64,000 nucleotides of DNA from Mycobacteroides immunogenum (lineage in GTDB: Bacteria > Actinomycetota > Actinomycetes > Mycobacteriales > Mycobacteriaceae), in contig NZ_CP011530.1 in the NCBI RefSeq assembly GCF_001605725.1, positions 3,596,001-3,660,000 on the forward strand, given 5' to 3'. This document shows, in pieces, positions 44,156-52,961 of the stretch. The position numbers and the translations under genes were made by a program. Each line of letters begins with the position of its first letter. Position 1 is the stretch's first letter. The notes below the pieces were generated by a model that was given only the letters and a program-made list of their open reading frames with translations, was not told the origin of the DNA and made no database searches.

Positions 44156-44602
44156 GTGACCAACGAATTCACCTTCGAATACATCGCCAAGAACCCGCAG
44201 TGGGTCGACGAGCAGATCGACGTCTACGAATCCAGCGGCGGCATCGAAGGCACCTCGATAGAGGGCATGCCCGTGGTGATCCTGTACACCGTCGGCGCGA
44301 AGTCGGGGCAGATCCGCAAGGCGCCGCTCATGCGCGTCGAGCACGAGGGCGTGTACCTGGCGGTCGGCTCGATCGGGGGCGCTCCGAAGAATCCCGCCTG
44401 GGTCGCGAATCTGCGTGCCAACCCTGTGTTCGAGTTGCGCGACGGCGAAAACGTGCAGACTGTCCGCGCCCAGGAAATCGCGGACGACGCCGAGCGCGCG
44501 ACGTGGTGGGAACGTGCGGTCGCGGCCTTCCCGCCCTACGCGGAGTACACGACGCGCACCACTCGGGTGTTCCCGCTGTTCACGCTCACTCCGGTGAGTT
44601 AG
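44156..44602 (+). CDS. Deazaflavin (F420)-dependent nitroreductase-family protein
   Basis: A 148-residue protein of the Ddn-like family (F420H2-dependent quinone or nitro reductase). VVILYTVGAKSGQIRKAPLMRVEHEGVYLAVGS contains the typical TxGxKSGxxR-type stretch, and the segment GGAPKNPAWVANLRANP is diagnostic. The start is a GTG at 44156. It overlaps the convergent acyltransferase gene by 17 bases at the end. The conserved chromosomal order (Rv3034c onward) resumes directly after this gene. Confidence 0.9.
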   Translation: MTNEFTFEYIAKNPQWVDEQIDVYESSGGIEGTSIEGMPVVILYTVGAKSGQIRKAPLMRVEHEGVYLAVGSIGGAPKNPAWVANLRANPVFELRDGENVQTVRAQEIADDAERATWWERAVAAFPPYAEYTTRTTRVFPLFTLTPVS

Positions 44603-45335
44603 CGGCAGCCTTCTTGCGCTCGATATCGGCCAGCGCCTCGGCCAGCTGCGCACGCTGCGCGGCCGAGGCGTCCCAGGCCACCTTCCGGTTCTTGACGACC
44701 TTGGCCGGCGCGCCGACCGCGATCGAGTAATCCGGAATGACGCCCTTGACCACGGCGTGCGCACCCAGCACACAGCCGCGCCCCACGATGGTGTCGCGCA
44801 GGATCGTCACCTTGGTGGCAATCCAGGTGTCCGGCCCGATGCGCACCGGGGACTTGACGATGCCCTGGTCCTTGATCGGGTAGGTGATGTCGTCCATGCG
44901 GTGGTCGAAGTCGCAGACGTAGCACCAGTCGGCCATCAGGGCCGAATCGCCGAACTCGATGTCGATGTAGGCGTTGACGACGTTGTCCTTACCGAAGACC
45001 ACCTTGTCGCCCAGGCGCAGAGAGCCTTCGTGGGCGCGCAGCGAGTTCCCGTCGCCGATGTGCACCCAGCGGCCGATCTCCATCCGGGCCAGCTCGGGGG
45101 TGCAATGGATCTCGACGTTCTTGCCGAGGAACAACATGCCACGCGTGACGATGTGCGGGTTGGCAAGCTTGAACTTGAGCAGCCGCCAGTAACGCACCAG
45201 GTACCACGGGGTGTACGCCTTGTTCGCGATCACCCAGCGCAGCGAGTCCTTGGTGAGGAATTTGGCTTGCAACGGGTCACGCAGGCGCTGTCCGCGCCAC
45301 CGCTTGTGCAGGGGAGCGCCCCACATCGTCGTCAT
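44586..45335 (-). CDS. Hexapeptide-repeat acyltransferase (Rv3034c homologue)
   Basis: A 249-residue left-handed beta-helix acyltransferase. The ATG at 45335 (MTTMWGAPLHKRW) is chosen over an upstream in-frame start that would add 68 residues read through the divergent promoter. Repeats in the middle (VHIGDGNSLRAHEGSLRLGDKVVFG) and end (TIVGRGCVLGAHAVVKGVIPDYSIAVGAPAKVVKN) are typical, with the late IAVGAPAKVVKN of the LacA/WbbJ type. The M. tuberculosis homologue has been proposed as an acyltransferase of methylglucose lipopolysaccharide synthesis. Divergent from the PQQ lipoprotein gene. Confidence 0.92.
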   Translation of the reverse strand: MTTMWGAPLHKRWRGQRLRDPLQAKFLTKDSLRWVIANKAYTPWYLVRYWRLLKFKLANPHIVTRGMLFLGKNVEIHCTPELARMEIGRWVHIGDGNSLRAHEGSLRLGDKVVFGKDNVVNAYIDIEFGDSALMADWCYVCDFDHRMDDITYPIKDQGIVKSPVRIGPDTWIATKVTILRDTIVGRGCVLGAHAVVKGVIPDYSIAVGAPAKVVKNRKVAWDASAAQRAQLAEALADIERKKAAANSPE

Positions 45336-45420
45336 GGCCGCACAGCCTACGGGACGGCGCGAGGGGCACACGCTACCCTGCGATGGGCCGGACCGCCCAG
45401 AATGGAAGGAGTGCCTCACC

Positions 45421-46713
45421 GTGCTTTCCCGGGCACGCGTATTCGCGAGCATTGCCCTCGCGGCGCTCCTCACCGTCACCGGCTGCTCCGGTGACGATTC
45501 ATGGATCAACATCAAGGCGGCACCAGGATGGTCTGCCACCTACGCCGACGCCCATAACAGCAGCTACACGCCCACCGAAGGGGCCCGTGAGCTGACGTTG
45601 GAATGGAGCCGGAACACCAAGGGCCAGATACGCAGTGCGGCCGCGATCGGCATCGACAACTTCATCGCCGTCAGTGCCGATACCCCATCCGGCTGCACCC
45701 TCATGGAGTGGGAGAACAACAAGGCCGCGCGCCAGCGCTGGTGTACCCGGATGATCACCGGGAGCCCATGGTCGGGCCCGCTCGCCGACGGCTACAACAA
45801 CCTCTACATGGGCCAGCCCGGAGCCGTGGTCTCCTTCCCGCCCACCCAGTGGATCCGGTGGCGCAAACCCGTCATCGGAGCCCCCACCACGCCCAAGATC
45901 GTCGAGCCCGGCCGGCTCCTCATCGTCACGCACCTCGGCCAGATCCTGATCTTCGACGCCCAGCGCGGCGAGGTCGTGGGCACCCCGATGGACCTGCTGG
46001 AGGGGGTTGATCCCGCCGATCCACGACGCGGTCTGGATGACTGCGAGCCGGCACGGCCCAAGTGCCCGATATCGGCCTCCCCCGCTTACGATCCGGCGAC
46101 CGGCACCATCGTCACCACCCTGTGGCAGCCGGACAAACCGGTGCCGGTGCTGCTGGGCATCACCTACGACGCCGAGGGCAAGATCACCCTGAAACACAAG
46201 TGGGCCAGCAAGATCATCGACGAGGGCGTGATCGGTTCCCCCGTGATGTCCAACGATGGCGAGACGGTCTACATCAACGATCGCAAGGGTTCGCTGCACG
46301 CGATGCACACCTTCGACGGCAGCCAGAAATGGTCGCTACCACTGGGATTCAACGCGACCACGCCGCCGTCGGTCGCGCCGGACGGCACCATCATCGCCGG
46401 AACCGGCGACAAGGCCACCCTGGTAGGTATCAAAGACTCCGGTAGCAAGGGCGAGATCGCATGGCGCCGTGACGATCTCGCTCCGCTGTCGACGTCCAGC
46501 CAGGCGGCCGGCAATGTTGGTTACGCCGTGGTGAAGGACGGCGACAAGGGACTGGCCCTGGTGGTGTTCAACACCCCGGACGGCGCCACCATCAATCGTT
46601 ATCCGCTGCCCGAGGCCGCCGGTTTCCCGGTGGGAATCTCGATCGGACCAGACCAACGGGTGATCGTCACGCTGAGCGAGGGCTTGGTGTACGGGTTCCG
46701 CCCGGGGACCTAG
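45421..46713 (+). CDS. PQQ-like beta-propeller lipoprotein (Rv3035 homologue)
   Basis: A 430-residue lipoprotein from the GTG at 45421 with GGAAGGAG 9 bases upstream; the ORF is open further upstream but lacks a start fitting the signal. The signal MLSRARVFASIALAALLTVT ends in lipobox VTGC with Cys22. The mature part has repeated propeller blades (GSPVMSNDGETVYINDRKGSLHAM; DGTIIAGTGDKATLVGIKD) of the PQQ_2/BamB type. It overlaps the convergent methyltransferase gene by 47 bases. Function is unknown; it may be a cell-envelope scaffold. Confidence 0.9.
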   Translation: MLSRARVFASIALAALLTVTGCSGDDSWINIKAAPGWSATYADAHNSSYTPTEGARELTLEWSRNTKGQIRSAAAIGIDNFIAVSADTPSGCTLMEWENNKAARQRWCTRMITGSPWSGPLADGYNNLYMGQPGAVVSFPPTQWIRWRKPVIGAPTTPKIVEPGRLLIVTHLGQILIFDAQRGEVVGTPMDLLEGVDPADPRRGLDDCEPARPKCPISASPAYDPATGTIVTTLWQPDKPVPVLLGITYDAEGKITLKHKWASKIIDEGVIGSPVMSNDGETVYINDRKGSLHAMHTFDGSQKWSLPLGFNATTPPSVAPDGTIIAGTGDKATLVGIKDSGSKGEIAWRRDDLAPLSTSSQAAGNVGYAVVKDGDKGLALVVFNTPDGATINRYPLPEAAGFPVGISIGPDQRVIVTLSEGLVYGFRPGT

Positions 46714-47860
46714 CCGCGCAGACGAAAGCTTTGGCACCGCTATCGATTCGGGTTATGACGACAGATAGCGCCACACTGCCGCGCAGCTTCAGCCGGGTGC
46801 GCAGCACCGCGGGGTCGACGTCGACCCCGCGGACGGTGATCTCCACGGACCCGCAATCCCGAGCGGCCAGCGCCTGCCGCAGCCGTTTCTCGTTGTAGGG
46901 CAGTGAATCGAGCACCCGGTAGCCCTGCACACCGGCAGGCACGGAATCTCCTGACAAGTAGGCAATACGGGAATCCAACTGCCACAAGCCATGTCGCGCG
47001 GCGTACTGGCGCACCAGGCCGGCCCGCACCACCGCGCCATCGGGGTCGATGATCCACTCCCCCGCCTCTGCCACCGCGCAGTCCTCAGGATCTGCATCGG
47101 TCAGCTGATAACCCACCCCGCTCGTCACCAGCACGGTGGCACGCCGGCGCACATCGGCCAGCCCCGCCGACCACAGACACGCCTCCCGGACGCCACCGTC
47201 GAGTGAAACCACCTCGACCTCACCGTCGAAACCCGTCTGTTCCCGCAGATCGATAAAATCAAGTCCCGGCGCGCATTTGACCACCAAATCGCGATCGTCA
47301 TAGGTGCGCAGCACCGCGTCCAACGGTGGCGAGTACGCGGACGGATCGAACCGACGGCGCCCACCGGAGCGCCGGCCCGGATCGGCGATCACCACCTGGG
47401 CACGGCTTGCGGGCGCCAGCGCATCGGCCCGGCACACCAGGACACGATTTCCTATGTTGTGACGCGCCATCGCCGTGCGCACCGGATCGATATCGCTACC
47501 GATGACCATCGCCGCGACACCGTCGAGGGCCGCGAGCTCTGATCCCACCGAGCACGTGACATCGTGCACCACCAGACCGGCCAACCGGGCAGCCCGATGG
47601 CTGGCCACCGCCGCCGGAGTTGCCTGCTGCAACGCGTCATCGGTGAACAGCCAACGATCGACATCGCCCAGCTTGGCCGCGGCCTTACGGCGCAGTTGCA
47701 CCGTCTGCGCCAGAGCCGCCGCGCGACCCCCAAATTCGTCGCGCAGCGCCGCGGTATCGGACACCAGGGTGTCCGCGGAAAACGTGTACCCGGATGCCCG
47801 CTGCAGGTCTGCGGCGCCGGCCTCCGACGACAGGTACGCGACGTCGGAAAGGCCGAACAC
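46667..47860 (-). CDS. Class I SAM-dependent methyltransferase (Rv3037c homologue)
   Basis: A 397-residue protein with an N-terminal helical domain (1-90) and a Rossmann methyltransferase core (VVHDVTCSVGSELAALDGVAAMVIGSDIDP; ADALAPASRAQVVIADPGRR). The sequence VIADPGRRSGGRRRFDP resembles the NPPY-type active site of RNA and sugar methyltransferases of the THUMP-associated group. The M. tuberculosis homologue lies in the MGLP-linked region. It has a 47-base convergent overlap with the PQQ gene, and the true C-terminus may be slightly shorter. Function not proven. Confidence 0.83.
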   Translation of the reverse strand: MFGLSDVAYLSSEAGAADLQRASGYTFSADTLVSDTAALRDEFGGRAAALAQTVQLRRKAAAKLGDVDRWLFTDDALQQATPAAVASHRAARLAGLVVHDVTCSVGSELAALDGVAAMVIGSDIDPVRTAMARHNIGNRVLVCRADALAPASRAQVVIADPGRRSGGRRRFDPSAYSPPLDAVLRTYDDRDLVVKCAPGLDFIDLREQTGFDGEVEVVSLDGGVREACLWSAGLADVRRRATVLVTSGVGYQLTDADPEDCAVAEAGEWIIDPDGAVVRAGLVRQYAARHGLWQLDSRIAYLSGDSVPAGVQGYRVLDSLPYNEKRLRQALAARDCGSVEITVRGVDVDPAVLRTRLKLRGSVALSVVITRIDSGAKAFVCAARSPGGTRTPSPRSA

Positions 47861-47877
47861 CAGCGGTTATCGAGAGA

Positions 47878-48855
47878 TTAGGAAGGCTTGATCCCGGTGA
47901 TCATCACGTTGTAGTACCAGCCCTTCGGCACCACGTGACGCCACACATTCTCGTCCACCCAGCTCAGCGCCTTCCAGCCGTTGAAGGCAAATTTCGCCCA
48001 GCCCCAGCCCAGCTTGCCGGGCGGAACCGTCGACTCGAACGTGCGCACCGGCCACCCGAGCATGGCGGCGGTGAATTCCTCACTGGCAGTCCGCACCGCG
48101 ACGGCACCCGCGTTGGTGGCCATCTTTTCCAGGTCGGACGGATCAAAGGTATGCAGGTCGACGACCCATTCCAGGGCCGCCGCACGCGAATTCTCGTCGA
48201 GCTCCTCCTGCGGGCGCCGCCAGCTCTCCAATCCGGGCAGCTTCATCGCCTGGACCGTGGCCTTCCAGGTCAGATCCGCGAGCGCGCGGGCGTACAGATT
48301 GCCGACGGTGGTGGGCTCACCGGCGAACACGAACCGTCCGCCCGGCTTGAGCACCCGCAGCACCTCACGCAGCGACAGCTCGACGTCGGGAATGTGGTGC
48401 AGCACGGCGTGGCCCACCACCAGATCGAACGTGTTGTCGTCGTAGGGAATCCGCTCGGCATCGGCAACGCGGCCGTCGACGTCCAGACCCAGCTCCTGGC
48501 CGGTGCGGGTGGCGACCTTCACCATGCCCGGGGACAAGTCGGTGACCGAACCACGGCGCGCAACACCCGCCTGCATCAGGTTCAGCAGGAAGAACCCGGT
48601 GCCACAGCCGAGCTCCAGCGCCCGCTCATAGGGCAGCTCGCGCTGATCCTCAACGGGGACGATGGCGTCGAACCGGCCGCGCGCGTAGTCGATGCAGCGC
48701 TGGTCGTAGGAGATGGACCACTTCTCGTCGTAGGTCTCTGCTTCCCAGTCGTGGTAGAGGATCTGGGCGAGTTTGTTGTCCTCAAAAGCGGCAGCGACCT
48801 GCTCGGCGGTGGCCTTCGTGGTCGGCTGGCCGTCCAGCCCCGTAATCTCCGTCAT
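47878..48855 (-). CDS. Class I SAM-dependent methyltransferase (Rv3038c homologue)
   Basis: A 325-residue methyltransferase: motif I in ALELGCGTGFFLLNLM, acidic post-I VTDLSPGMV, and FDLVVGHAVLHHIPDVELSLREVLRVLKPGGRFVFAG, the UbiE/Menaquinone-type layout. The N-terminal 70 residues are an extra helical domain. It is followed by the Rv3037c homologue 17 bases downstream, with the enoyl-CoA hydratase gene upstream on the same strand. Substrate unknown; a small-molecule or lipid target is likely. Confidence 0.9.
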   Translation of the reverse strand: MTEITGLDGQPTTKATAEQVAAAFEDNKLAQILYHDWEAETYDEKWSISYDQRCIDYARGRFDAIVPVEDQRELPYERALELGCGTGFFLLNLMQAGVARRGSVTDLSPGMVKVATRTGQELGLDVDGRVADAERIPYDDNTFDLVVGHAVLHHIPDVELSLREVLRVLKPGGRFVFAGEPTTVGNLYARALADLTWKATVQAMKLPGLESWRRPQEELDENSRAAALEWVVDLHTFDPSDLEKMATNAGAVAVRTASEEFTAAMLGWPVRTFESTVPPGKLGWGWAKFAFNGWKALSWVDENVWRHVVPKGWYYNVMITGIKPS

Positions 48856-48876
48856 GGCCGTCAGCCTAACGCCTGG

Positions 48877-49671
48877 TTAGGCTCCCCTGAACCGGGCCGT
48901 CCCTGGCCCGATCTCCAGCTGCGCGGCCACCCCGTCTACCCGGTCCTGTGTCGCGAACACCTGGCAAAACAGCTCACGTTCCCTGTCCAGTCCCCCGGCC
49001 AGCGGACTGTCGAATCCGTGGTCGATGGCCTGCTTGGCCGCAGCGAGCGCCAAGGGCGGCCCATCGACGAAGCGGCGGGCCCATGCCGCGGCCTCCGTGT
49101 ACACGTCATCGGGTGCCACCATCTGGTCGATGAGGCCCGTGCCCAGTGCTTCTTCGGCTCCCACGAAGCGGCCGCTGAGAATCATCTCCTTGGCCCGGCT
49201 CAGACCCACCACTCGCGCCAACCGCACGGTGCCGCCGCCTCCCGGGATCATGCCGGCCAGGATTTCCGGCGAACCCACCTTGACGTTGTCGCCCGCCACC
49301 CGCCAATCGGCCGCCAGCGCCAGCTCCAGCCCGCTGCCCAGCGCGTATCCGGTGATCGCCGCGATCGTCGGTTTGGCCAGCTCCGCCACCGCCGTGAGCG
49401 CGGCCTGGCGGTCGCCGGCACTGCGCGCCATCTCATCGGCGGACAGCTCCGCGAGCTCCGCGAGGTCGTCACCGGTGCAGAAGATTTCGTGTCCGCCGTA
49501 GACGATGACCACCCTGATGTCGTCGCGTTCGCTGACCTCGGCAGCGGCCTGCGCGAGTTCGCGGTACATCTGCCGGGTCAGGGCGTTGGTAGGAGGCCGC
49601 GACAGCGCGATGGTGCCGATACCGGGATGCTCGGGCGCGGTGCGCACCGAGACGAATTCGGATTCGGTCAT
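48877..49671 (-). CDS. Enoyl-CoA hydratase/isomerase (EchA17-like)
   Basis: A 264-residue crotonase-fold enzyme hydrating enoyl-CoA in fatty-acid oxidation. The oxyanion-hole segment is [15 protein letters not shown]. Both catalytic glutamates are present: Glu116 in GSGLELALA and Glu136 in GSPEILAG (Glu144 and Glu164 in rat crotonase). The PGGGGTVRL loop follows. The position corresponds to Rv3039c (echA17). Its start overlaps the stop of the NUDIX gene (ATGA), so the two are one operon with the downstream methyltransferases likely included. Confidence 0.92.
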   Translation of the reverse strand: MTESEFVSVRTAPEHPGIGTIALSRPPTNALTRQMYRELAQAAAEVSERDDIRVVIVYGGHEIFCTGDDLAELAELSADEMARSAGDRQAALTAVAELAKPTIAAITGYALGSGLELALAADWRVAGDNVKVGSPEILAGMIPGGGGTVRLARVVGLSRAKEMILSGRFVGAEEALGTGLIDQMVAPDDVYTEAAAWARRFVDGPPLALAAAKQAIDHGFDSPLAGGLDRERELFCQVFATQDRVDGVAAQLEIGPGTARFRGA

Positions 49672-50495
49672 GCCAGTTCCGGCCCCGTCACCTCGGGGAT
49701 CTCGACCGCACCCTGCCGGGCTGCCTCATACCGATCCACGTCATCGAACTGGACGAACCATCGGCCGTCTTGTTCGGTGAGGGTCGGCATGATCGGGGCG
49801 ATGGTCCGCGCCGAACCGAGCACCTCGGCGACCGTGCCACCCGACGCGGAAACCGCGTCGAGCTGGGACCAGGTCGGTGGCAGCAAGAAGCTGCGCCGTT
49901 CGGTGAACGCCGCGATCGCGGCCTGCGGGGTCTGCCAGCCGGACGCGACAGCCTCGGTGTTGTCGCCGTCGGCATCCTGCCCGGCGGGCAATGCCGCCAC
50001 GAAGAAGAACGTGTCATAACGCCGTGGCTCGGCTTCCGGGGTGATCCAGTTGGCCCACGGACGCAGCAGGTCTGCACGTAGATGCAGGCCCTCGCGCTGC
50101 AGAAATTCGCCGAAGGACAGCGTCTTGTCCGACAGGTCTTTGCGCGCCTGATGGTAGGCAGCGGCATCCTCCACCATCGAGGTGTCCGAGGTACCGGCGA
50201 AAAGCACGCCACACTCCTCGAATGTCTCCCGCGCCGCGGCGCACACCAGGGCCGAGGCCAATTCGGGCGTGACGCCGAATTGCTGTGCCCACCAGTCGAC
50301 ATCCGGACCCACCCAGGGCACATCCGCGTGCATGTCACGGGGGTCCACCCCGCCGCCAGGGAACACGGTCATTCCGCCGGCAAATGCCATGGCGTTGTCG
50401 CGGCGCATCAAAAACGCTTCGACGCCCACGGCACCGTCACGAATCAGTACGACGGTGGCCGCCGGCTTCGGCTCGGGTGGTGGCGCTGCTGTCAT
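49668..50495 (-). CDS. NUDIX hydrolase (Rv3040c homologue)
   Basis: A 275-residue protein with an N-terminal NUDIX fold: [17 protein letters not shown], then [15 protein letters not shown] and the partial NUDIX box [11 protein letters not shown], where the glutamates for metal binding are present. The ATG at 50495 (MTAAPPPEP) is preferred because AAGGA is 7 bases before it. It hydrolyses a nucleoside-diphosphate-linked substrate, possibly an ADP-ribose or CoA derivative. The C-terminal half is a helical extension. The gene overlaps the enoyl-CoA hydratase start. Confidence 0.9.
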   Translation of the reverse strand: MTAAPPPEPKPAATVVLIRDGAVGVEAFLMRRDNAMAFAGGMTVFPGGGVDPRDMHADVPWVGPDVDWWAQQFGVTPELASALVCAAARETFEECGVLFAGTSDTSMVEDAAAYHQARKDLSDKTLSFGEFLQREGLHLRADLLRPWANWITPEAEPRRYDTFFFVAALPAGQDADGDNTEAVASGWQTPQAAIAAFTERRSFLLPPTWSQLDAVSASGGTVAEVLGSARTIAPIMPTLTEQDGRWFVQFDDVDRYEAARQGAVEIPEVTGPELA

Positions 50496-50518
50496 GGAGG
50501 ATTCCTTCACTCTGCGCG

Positions 50519-51445
50519 CTATTGCGCGCGGTGGGCTGCCCGGGCCCGGGCACGTCGCGCGAAGTAACGCCCGTCGATCATCTCAATCACAATCGACTGC
50601 CCGAACGCGCGGGACAAATTCTCGCTGGTCATCACGTCCCCCAGCAGACCCTGAGCGACAACCCCGCCCTCGGACAGCAACAACGCATGGCTGAAGCCGG
50701 GGGGAATCTCCTCCACGTGGTGGGTCACCAAAACCATGGCGGGCGCATCCGGGTCCGCGGCCAGCTCACCCAGCCGCGCCACGAGTTCCTCACGCCCGCC
50801 CAGGTCCAGACCCGCGGCCGGCTCATCGAGAAGCAACAGTTCCGGATCGGTCATCAACGCCCGCGCGATCAGTACGCGTTTGCGTTCGCCCTCGGACAAG
50901 GTTCCGTAGGTGCGATCCGACAGGTGCTCAGCACCAAGGGTTTCGAGCATGTCGACGGCACGCGCGGTGTCGATCTCCTCGTACTCCTCGCGCCAGCGAC
51001 CCAGCACCGCGTAGCCGGCCGACACCACCAGGTCACGGACCACCTCGTTATCGGGGATCCGTTGAGCCAGCGCCGCCGAACTCAAGCCGATCCTCGCCTT
51101 GAGTTCCGAGACGTCCACCCGGCCCAGAAGTTCACCGAGGATGGCCGCGTAACCGGATGTCGGGTGCTCCATGGCCGCCGCGATCCGCAGCAACGATGTC
51201 TTCCCCGCACCGTTGGGGCCGAGAACCACCCACCGTTCGTCAAGCTCGACCGACCAGGTAACCGGACCCACCAACACCTTGCGGTTACGCCGCAGCAGCA
51301 CATCGCGGAAATCGAGCAGAAGGTCCGGATCAATTTCGGCCACGGGGCCATCGTGCCGTATCGCGCCGAGCGAGCGATGAGCGGGAGCCCTGTCGGGAGT
51401 CATCTCCAACATGCGCGCGGACCCGTATCGCGTATCCTCACTCAT
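50519..51445 (-). CDS. ABC transporter ATP-binding protein (Rv3041c homologue)
   Basis: A 308-residue stand-alone ABC ATPase with Walker A GPNGAGKTSLL, signature LSEGERKRVLIARAL, Walker B LLLLDEPAAGLD and H-loop LVTHHVEEIP. The first 35 residues are not conserved; the start could be ATG 51445 or a later in-frame ATG (51412 or 51403). No permease gene is adjacent, as in M. tuberculosis; a ModF-like or regulatory ATPase role is possible. It is divergent from the EspR-like gene with only 36 bases between the starts. Confidence 0.88.
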   Translation of the reverse strand: MSEDTRYGSARMLEMTPDRAPAHRSLGAIRHDGPVAEIDPDLLLDFRDVLLRRNRKVLVGPVTWSVELDERWVVLGPNGAGKTSLLRIAAAMEHPTSGYAAILGELLGRVDVSELKARIGLSSAALAQRIPDNEVVRDLVVSAGYAVLGRWREEYEEIDTARAVDMLETLGAEHLSDRTYGTLSEGERKRVLIARALMTDPELLLLDEPAAGLDLGGREELVARLGELAADPDAPAMVLVTHHVEEIPPGFSHALLLSEGGVVAQGLLGDVMTSENLSRAFGQSIVIEMIDGRYFARRARARAAHRAQ

Positions 51446-51481
51446 ACGTCAGCAATCTCGGAGGGAATTCTAGGCAACCAT

Positions 51482-52228
51482 ATGACAAACGACCTTGATC
51501 CGGATCCGTACCTGGATACGGTGCAGAGCATCGGGCTTGCTAACCATCGCCTCATCGCACAACTCGATGCCGAGGCAGCTCAGATTCAGCAACGTGCCGC
51601 CGACGGCGAGGATCGATCGTGGATATGGGATGACCTCAAGGTGTGGCGTCGCCGGGTCGATGCGTTCCAATCCCAGCTGCGCCGGGACACCACCGCCCTG
51701 GGCCGGCTGATCGATGCCAACCGGCGAATAAAAGGACTGGATCAGTCAACTGATACCAGCACATCAAAACCCAATTACTCGGCCGAGAGCAACCGAAGCA
51801 ACCTCTATCCCTTCAAGGACTCCAGGTCTCAAGAGGAATTCGTCTCCAGACTTAACCGGGTGTTCGCCGTGCTGCACTCGCCGGGGCGCGGACCGTATTC
51901 GAACAGCGAATTTCTTATCTTCATGAAGACGGGGGGCACCGTGGTCTCCGCCCCGTATCTGTCACAGTTGCGGAACGGGCAGCGCGGGCGGCCGTCACTG
52001 CAGGCCCTGGAGAGCATCGCGCACGCCTTTCGCATCGATGTCCGTTACTTCATCGATAGTGGCTACGCCGACGAGCTGGAGGCGGATCTGACCGCTCTCG
52101 AGCTCGCCCTGAACCCCGCCGCGGCCGAGCTGACATCAAAACTGCTCGAACTGCCGGAGGTCGTTCGCGATCAGCTGCTCGCCGACGCGGAGTCGTTCGA
52201 CCGGCGCAATCAGACCGCGGCCCCCTGA
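51482..52228 (+). CDS. EspR-like HTH regulator with a long N-terminal extension
   Basis: A 248-residue protein. Residues about 112-185 (FVSRLNRVFAVLHSPGRGPYSNSEF; SAPYLSQLRNGQRGRPSLQAL) closely resemble EspR of M. tuberculosis, a nucleoid-associated DNA-looping regulator of ESX-1 and lipid genes, including its helix-turn-helix and SAPYLSQLR. EspR is about 130 residues; here about 110 extra residues precede it, mostly polar helix (LDAEAAQIQQRAADGEDRSW, DDLKVWRRRVDAFQSQLRR) that could be a coiled coil. The C-terminal helices follow the EspR dimer region. The start at ATG 51482 has only a weak ribosome site. It converges with yczE (19-base overlap). Confidence 0.88.
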   Translation: MTNDLDPDPYLDTVQSIGLANHRLIAQLDAEAAQIQQRAADGEDRSWIWDDLKVWRRRVDAFQSQLRRDTTALGRLIDANRRIKGLDQSTDTSTSKPNYSAESNRSNLYPFKDSRSQEEFVSRLNRVFAVLHSPGRGPYSNSEFLIFMKTGGTVVSAPYLSQLRNGQRGRPSLQALESIAHAFRIDVRYFIDSGYADELEADLTALELALNPAAAELTSKLLELPEVVRDQLLADAESFDRRNQTAAP

Positions 52229-52899
52229 GGCGAATCCACCGGAGCAGAGCGTGACTCGGCGTTGCGTTGCGTGCTCAGCACCGGGCCCCAGCCGCTGACA
52301 GCCAGCAGTCGTCCCGGCATCAGCCGGAGCACGAGTTGTATGAGGGGCCCGATACCGAACGCGTAGAGCAGGGTGCCCAGGCCCACGTTTCCCCCGAGTA
52401 GCCAGCCGGTCCCGACGGCGAGCACCTCGATGATGGTCCGAATCAGACGCACAGACCGACCGGTGCGGTGCACCAGTCCAGTTGTCAGTCCATCGCGGGG
52501 TCCTGGGCCGAGTCCCGCGCCGACGTAGAGCACGGAGGCGATGGCATTGAGCACCACACCGCCCAGCAGAAACGACACCCTGACGGCCATCGACGGTGAC
52601 TCCGGCAACCAGGCCAGCGTGGTGTCAACGGCGATCGCGAGGACGATGATGTTGGCGATGGTCCCGATACCGGGCTTGTTCCGCAGCGGGATCCACATGA
52701 GAAGCACCACCACCCCGGTCACCGCTGAGGCAAGTCCGATGCTCATGCCGGTGCGCATCGCCAATCCCTGATGGAACACATCCCACGGATCCAATCCCAG
52801 CCCGGCGCGCACCATCAGCGCCATCGAGACTCCGTACAGATACAGACCCACCAGCAGCGCGATGCCGCGCGCACTCCAACCAATCCATTTCCCGCTCAC
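52210..52899 (-). CDS. YczE-family membrane protein
   Basis: A 229-residue protein with about five to six hydrophobic segments; GLYLYGVSMALMVRAGLGLDPWDVFHQGL is the YczE signature. The GTG at 52899 is chosen over TTG 52935 because it leaves the whole half-site array in the intergenic region and gives a plausible cytoplasmic start. It is divergent from a MocR-type regulator, the recognised YczR-YczE pairing. Function is unsolved; a transporter or sensor role with the PLP-binding regulator has been suggested. It converges with the EspR-like gene (overlap 19 bases). Confidence 0.88.
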   Translation of the reverse strand: MSGKWIGWSARGIALLVGLYLYGVSMALMVRAGLGLDPWDVFHQGLAMRTGMSIGLASAVTGVVVLLMWIPLRNKPGIGTIANIIVLAIAVDTTLAWLPESPSMAVRVSFLLGGVVLNAIASVLYVGAGLGPGPRDGLTTGLVHRTGRSVRLIRTIIEVLAVGTGWLLGGNVGLGTLLYAFGIGPLIQLVLRLMPGRLLAVSGWGPVLSTQRNAESRSAPVDSPQGAAV

Positions 52900-52918
52900 G
52901 ACACGATTTTCTCGGTCA

Positions 52919-52958
52919 ACTGGCTTGTCATTCAATAGCCAGTTGCGTCACACTGGCT
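52919..52958. promoter_or_regulatory. Three-half-site operator between yczE and the MocR gene
   Basis: ACTGGCT at 52919-52925, AGCCAGT at 52937-52943 and ACTGGCT at 52952-52958 are exact copies, the middle one inverted. The outer two are direct repeats 33 bases apart (about three helical turns), and the middle and right copies form an inverted repeat. All lie in the interval between the divergent starts. This is the kind of direct-repeat site seen for MocR regulators such as GabR, so it is very probably the binding site. Confidence 0.75.
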
Positions 52959-52961
52959 TTT

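Noticed and set aside
47794..50019. 741-residue plus-strand frame opposite methyltransferase, hydratase and NUDIX genes
   Set aside because: The translation is low-complexity (Arg/His/Gln/Gly-rich), with no motif, and the minus-strand genes are well supported.
50285..51481. Upstream extension of the EspR-like frame by about 400 residues
   Set aside because: The extension is antisense to the ABC ATPase and NUDIX genes, and its residues look like shadow sequence; the protein is best started at 51482.
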